Below are positions 61,595 to 64,000 of a stretch of DNA of 64,000 bases, piece by piece; the first letter of the stretch is position 1; every line of letters starts with the position of its first letter. The translations under genes were made by a program, and so were the position numbers. The DNA comes from Pontimicrobium sp. SW4 (lineage in GTDB: Bacteria > Bacteroidota > Bacteroidia > Flavobacteriales > Flavobacteriaceae), in NCBI RefSeq assembly GCF_039954625.1, contig NZ_CP157199.1, forward strand, positions 744,001 through 808,000, in the 5' to 3' direction. Under the pieces are notes generated by a model that saw only the letters and a list, made by a program, of their open reading frames with translations, ran no database searches and was not told the DNA's origin.

Positions 61595-62712
61595 TGAAGT
61601 TCTTAATTATTACTCATGTAGAACATATAAAAATAGGACAAGAATATTATGCGTATGCGCCTTATGTTCAAGAAATGAACTTATGGTTTAAATATGTCGA
61701 CCAAGTTAATGTAGTTGCTCCATTAAAAAAAGATTCTATAAAACAACTTGATATAGCTTATCAACATACTAATTTATCATTTCATGAAATTCCAACAATA
61801 GCTTTCATTTCATTGTCTAAAGCTATTGTATCGTTATTTAGAATTCCATTAATCGTATTTAAAATTTTTAAAGCTTGTAAGCAAGCAGACCATATTCATT
61901 TGCGATGTCCAGGTAATATTGGGTTATTAGGTTGTTTAGTTCAACTATTTTTTTCTAAAAAACTAAAGACAGCTAAGTATGCGGGAAATTGGGATCCTAA
62001 AGCAAAGCAACCATTGTCTTACAGATTCCAAAAGTGGATTCTAAAAAATGAATTTCTCACTCGTAATATTAAAGTATTAGTATATGGCAACTGGAAGGAT
62101 AAGTCTAAAAATATAGTGCCATTTTTTACAGCATCCTATTGGAAATCTGAAGAACTAGAAGTAGGTGTTAAGAGTTTAAAGACTCAAGTTAATCTATTAT
62201 TTGTTGGTACTTTAAGTAAAGGCAAGCAACCTTTAGTTTCTGTTAAAGTAACGCATGAGTTAATAAAAAAAAGATATCTAGTTAGCTTAGATATTTATGG
62301 TGAGGGTAGTGAACAAGAAAGCTTAGAGAGTTATATAAAAGAAAATAAATTAGAGTCTAATGTCATTCTGCACGGAAATGAAGATAAAGAGGTAATAAAA
62401 CAAGCCTATCAGAAAGCACATTTTTTAGTATTTATATCTAAATCGGAAGGTTGGCCTAAAGTAGTTGCAGAAGCCATGTTTTGGAAATGTTTACCTATTA
62501 GTACCAGTGTGTCATGTATTCCAGAAATGTTAGGTTATGGTATAAGAGGTAGTCTTGTTATTCCAGACACAATCACTATAGTAACAGAAATACAAAACTA
62601 TATAGAAAATGAGAAAAACTATATAGATAAAATAGAGAAGGCACAAAATTGGTCTAGAAGTTATACTTTAGATACATTTGAAACTGAAATAAAACAGTTA
62701 CTTCATTCATGA
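61594..62712 (+). CDS. Glycosyltransferase family 4
   Basis: 372 aa. Acceptor half: ITHVEHIKIGQEYYAYAPYVQEM, an opening common to flavobacterial capsule GTs, and DHIHLRCPGNIGLLG. Donor half: LLFVGTLSKGKQPL, YGEGSEQESLESYI and FLVFISKSEGWPKVVAEAMFWKCLPISTSVSCIPEML, the GT4 signature. It starts on the last base of the previous stop and overlaps the next gene by 4 bases (ATGA). Confidence 0.92.
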   Translation: MKFLIITHVEHIKIGQEYYAYAPYVQEMNLWFKYVDQVNVVAPLKKDSIKQLDIAYQHTNLSFHEIPTIAFISLSKAIVSLFRIPLIVFKIFKACKQADHIHLRCPGNIGLLGCLVQLFFSKKLKTAKYAGNWDPKAKQPLSYRFQKWILKNEFLTRNIKVLVYGNWKDKSKNIVPFFTASYWKSEELEVGVKSLKTQVNLLFVGTLSKGKQPLVSVKVTHELIKKRYLVSLDIYGEGSEQESLESYIKENKLESNVILHGNEDKEVIKQAYQKAHFLVFISKSEGWPKVVAEAMFWKCLPISTSVSCIPEMLGYGIRGSLVIPDTITIVTEIQNYIENEKNYIDKIEKAQNWSRSYTLDTFETEIKQLLHS

Positions 62713-63794
62713 AAGTTATACAATTAATAGATTCATTAGATGCAGGAGGAGCAGAGAGGGTGGCAGTAAACATTGCTAATGCTCTAGCTTTAAAAACTGA
62801 GGGGTCTTTTTTGTGTACAACAAGGAAAGAAGGAATTTTGAAAAATAGTTTAAATGATGATGTTGGATACATGTTTCTTAAAAAAGTCAATGCTTTAGAT
62901 ATTTTTGCTATAAAAAGACTAAGCAAATTTGTTAGAAAACACAAAATCGATGTTATTCACGCACATTCAACGTCTTTTTTTTTGGCTACAATTGTTAAGT
63001 GGCTACATCCAACTTTAAGAATCGTATGGCACGATCATTATGGTAACAGTGAATATTTAAATTCTAGGAAATCAAATATTTTAAAGTTTTGTTCAAAGTA
63101 TATATCACATATTATATGTGTAAATGATGCTTTGAAACTGTGGAATAAAAAAAAGCTACAATGTAATAATGTTATTTACTTGCCTAACTTTGCAGTTCAA
63201 GATAAAGTAGATGCTAAAACTAAATTGAAAGGTGTCTCAGGGAAAAGAATACTTCATTTAGCAAATTTAAGACCACAAAAAGACCATAAAACGTTGTTTT
63301 TAGCTTTTAAAAAAGTATTAGAAAAGTTTCCAGATTGGTCATTGCATTGTGTAGGTAAAGATTTTAGTGACGAATATTCTAAGAAAATAAGATTAGTAAT
63401 TAGCAAATTACAATTAGTAGATAGTGTGTTTTTTTATGACAGTAAAGAGGATGTTTCCAATATCATCTCTCAAAGCGATATAGGTGTATTATCATCAAAA
63501 TCAGAAGGGTTGCCAATTTCTTTATTAGAGTATGGTTTATTTGGCTTGCCTGTGATTGCAACCAATGTTGGAGATTGTAAAAAAGTTATTACTATTGAGA
63601 GTGAGAGTGGCATTTTAGTTGAAAAAGAAAACCCAAAGGCATTAGCTTCAGCAATTAAAACAGTTATTAGTGATAAAACTAAAGCAAGATTATTAGGGAA
63701 TAATTTAAAATTAAGAATTACTAATGAGTTTTCAGAAAAAGCATATATTAAAAGTTTGTTAGATATATATAGACAAAAAAGTGAAAAAGGATAA
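62709..63794 (+). CDS. Glycosyltransferase family 4
   Basis: 361 aa. Acceptor half: VIQLIDSLDAGGAERVAVNIANAL (the classic GGAERV motif) and VIHAHSTSFFLATIVKWL. Donor half: ILHLANLRPQKDHKTLFLAFKKVL and IGVLSSKSEGLPISLLEYGLFGLPVIATNVGDCKKVI, a complete GT4 signature. It overlaps the upstream GT by 4 bases, and the start of the following membrane-protein gene lies within its last 14 bases. Confidence 0.93.
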   Translation: MKVIQLIDSLDAGGAERVAVNIANALALKTEGSFLCTTRKEGILKNSLNDDVGYMFLKKVNALDIFAIKRLSKFVRKHKIDVIHAHSTSFFLATIVKWLHPTLRIVWHDHYGNSEYLNSRKSNILKFCSKYISHIICVNDALKLWNKKKLQCNNVIYLPNFAVQDKVDAKTKLKGVSGKRILHLANLRPQKDHKTLFLAFKKVLEKFPDWSLHCVGKDFSDEYSKKIRLVISKLQLVDSVFFYDSKEDVSNIISQSDIGVLSSKSEGLPISLLEYGLFGLPVIATNVGDCKKVITIESESGILVEKENPKALASAIKTVISDKTKARLLGNNLKLRITNEFSEKAYIKSLLDIYRQKSEKG

Positions 63795-64000
63795 AATAAA
63801 AAATATCGAAGTTTTTTTAATTCTATTGCATATTGCAATAGGGTTTGGTGTCTTTTTACTGCCTTTTGTTTCTAAACTATTTAACCTACTTGTTGTTGGA
63901 CTTTCAATTTTACTAATAATTTTTTCTAGAAATAAGGTGTTTGCAGTAATTGCTGCATCAGCATACATTGCAACAAGTGACGTTTTTTTTAGAATGACAG
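63781..64000 (+). CDS. O-antigen polymerase/ligase-like membrane protein (5' part, cut by window)
   Basis: A reading frame opens with GTG at 63781, inside the end of the GT4 gene, and stays open to the right edge (73 codons). It encodes a basic start, then hydrophobic helices (VFLILLHIAIGFGVFLLPFV; LLVVGLSILLIIF; VFAVIAASAYIATSDVFFRMT). The pairing of early helices with the AYIATSDVFFRMT block resembles flavobacterial Wzy/WaaL-type proteins (O-antigen ligase family). The catalytic region lies outside the window, so polymerase and ligase cannot be separated. Confidence 0.7.
   Translation, partial: MKKDKIKNIEVFLILLHIAIGFGVFLLPFVSKLFNLLVVGLSILLIIFSRNKVFAVIAASAYIATSDVFFRMT

Overview
The window is AT-rich chromosomal DNA that reads as a member of the Flavobacteriaceae (Bacteroidota), most likely marine. 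The support is direct: several genes have the upstream box TAnnTTTG that Bacteroidota use as a -7 element, purine-rich Shine-Dalgarno sites are mostly absent, TTG and GTG starts are common, and many proteins belong to families typical of Flavobacteriia (DUF5606, DUF2795, DUF2911, a SecA without a zinc tail, LAB_N membrane proteins). No rRNA, tRNA, insertion sequence or CRISPR array was seen. No gene-free stretch exceeds 300 bases.

Layout. 1-6.0 kb holds housekeeping and unknown genes: a partial ABC ATPase, a kinase-like unknown, a pRiA4b ORF-3 protein, heme A synthase, a four-helix-bundle protein, the CCA-adding enzyme and TsaC. 6.0-12.0 kb is a surface-glycan region: a Kdo/LPS kinase-like protein, then a minus-strand operon of an ATP-grasp TupA-like protein, a Stealth phosphotransferase, a LicC-like nucleotidyltransferase, a CDP-glycerol-transferase-like protein and a WaaE-like glycosyltransferase. 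A QueC-like PP-loop protein lies next to dapD. 12-17 kb is housekeeping (dapD, ruvX, def, DUF5606, MATE pump, PAP2 phosphatase). 17-23.3 kb holds two lipid-linked-sugar modules (each a GT2 plus a GT39, one with a tandem LAB_N membrane protein) around a UDP-glucuronate-4-epimerase-like gene. These suggest periplasmic sugar decoration of lipid A or another glycan, possibly with galacturonate.

23.3-35.2 kb is mostly core metabolism: MeaB, DUF2911, an ECF sigma/anti-sigma pair with a predicted self-recognised promoter and a large DUF4097-like exported protein behind it, SecA, DUF2795, PduO-type cobalamin adenosyltransferase, a methyltransferase and an ABC-F protein. A REP-like pair of inverted hairpins lies at 32.4-32.6 kb.

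35.3 kb to the right edge is one long plus-strand capsule/exopolysaccharide locus of about 28 genes with very short spacings or overlaps. It starts with export and initiation genes (Wza, Wzc, PglC/WcaJ-type sugar transferase). UDP-HexNAc dehydrogenase and epimerase genes follow, then an ABC exporter (Wzm/Wzt), methyltransferases and many glycosyltransferases. After these come a complete CMP-sialic-acid pathway (NeuA, NeuB, NeuC), a GT-B-fold unknown, three GT4 enzymes and the first part of an O-antigen polymerase/ligase-like membrane protein cut by the window edge. The locus should build a uronate-containing, probably sialylated surface polysaccharide.
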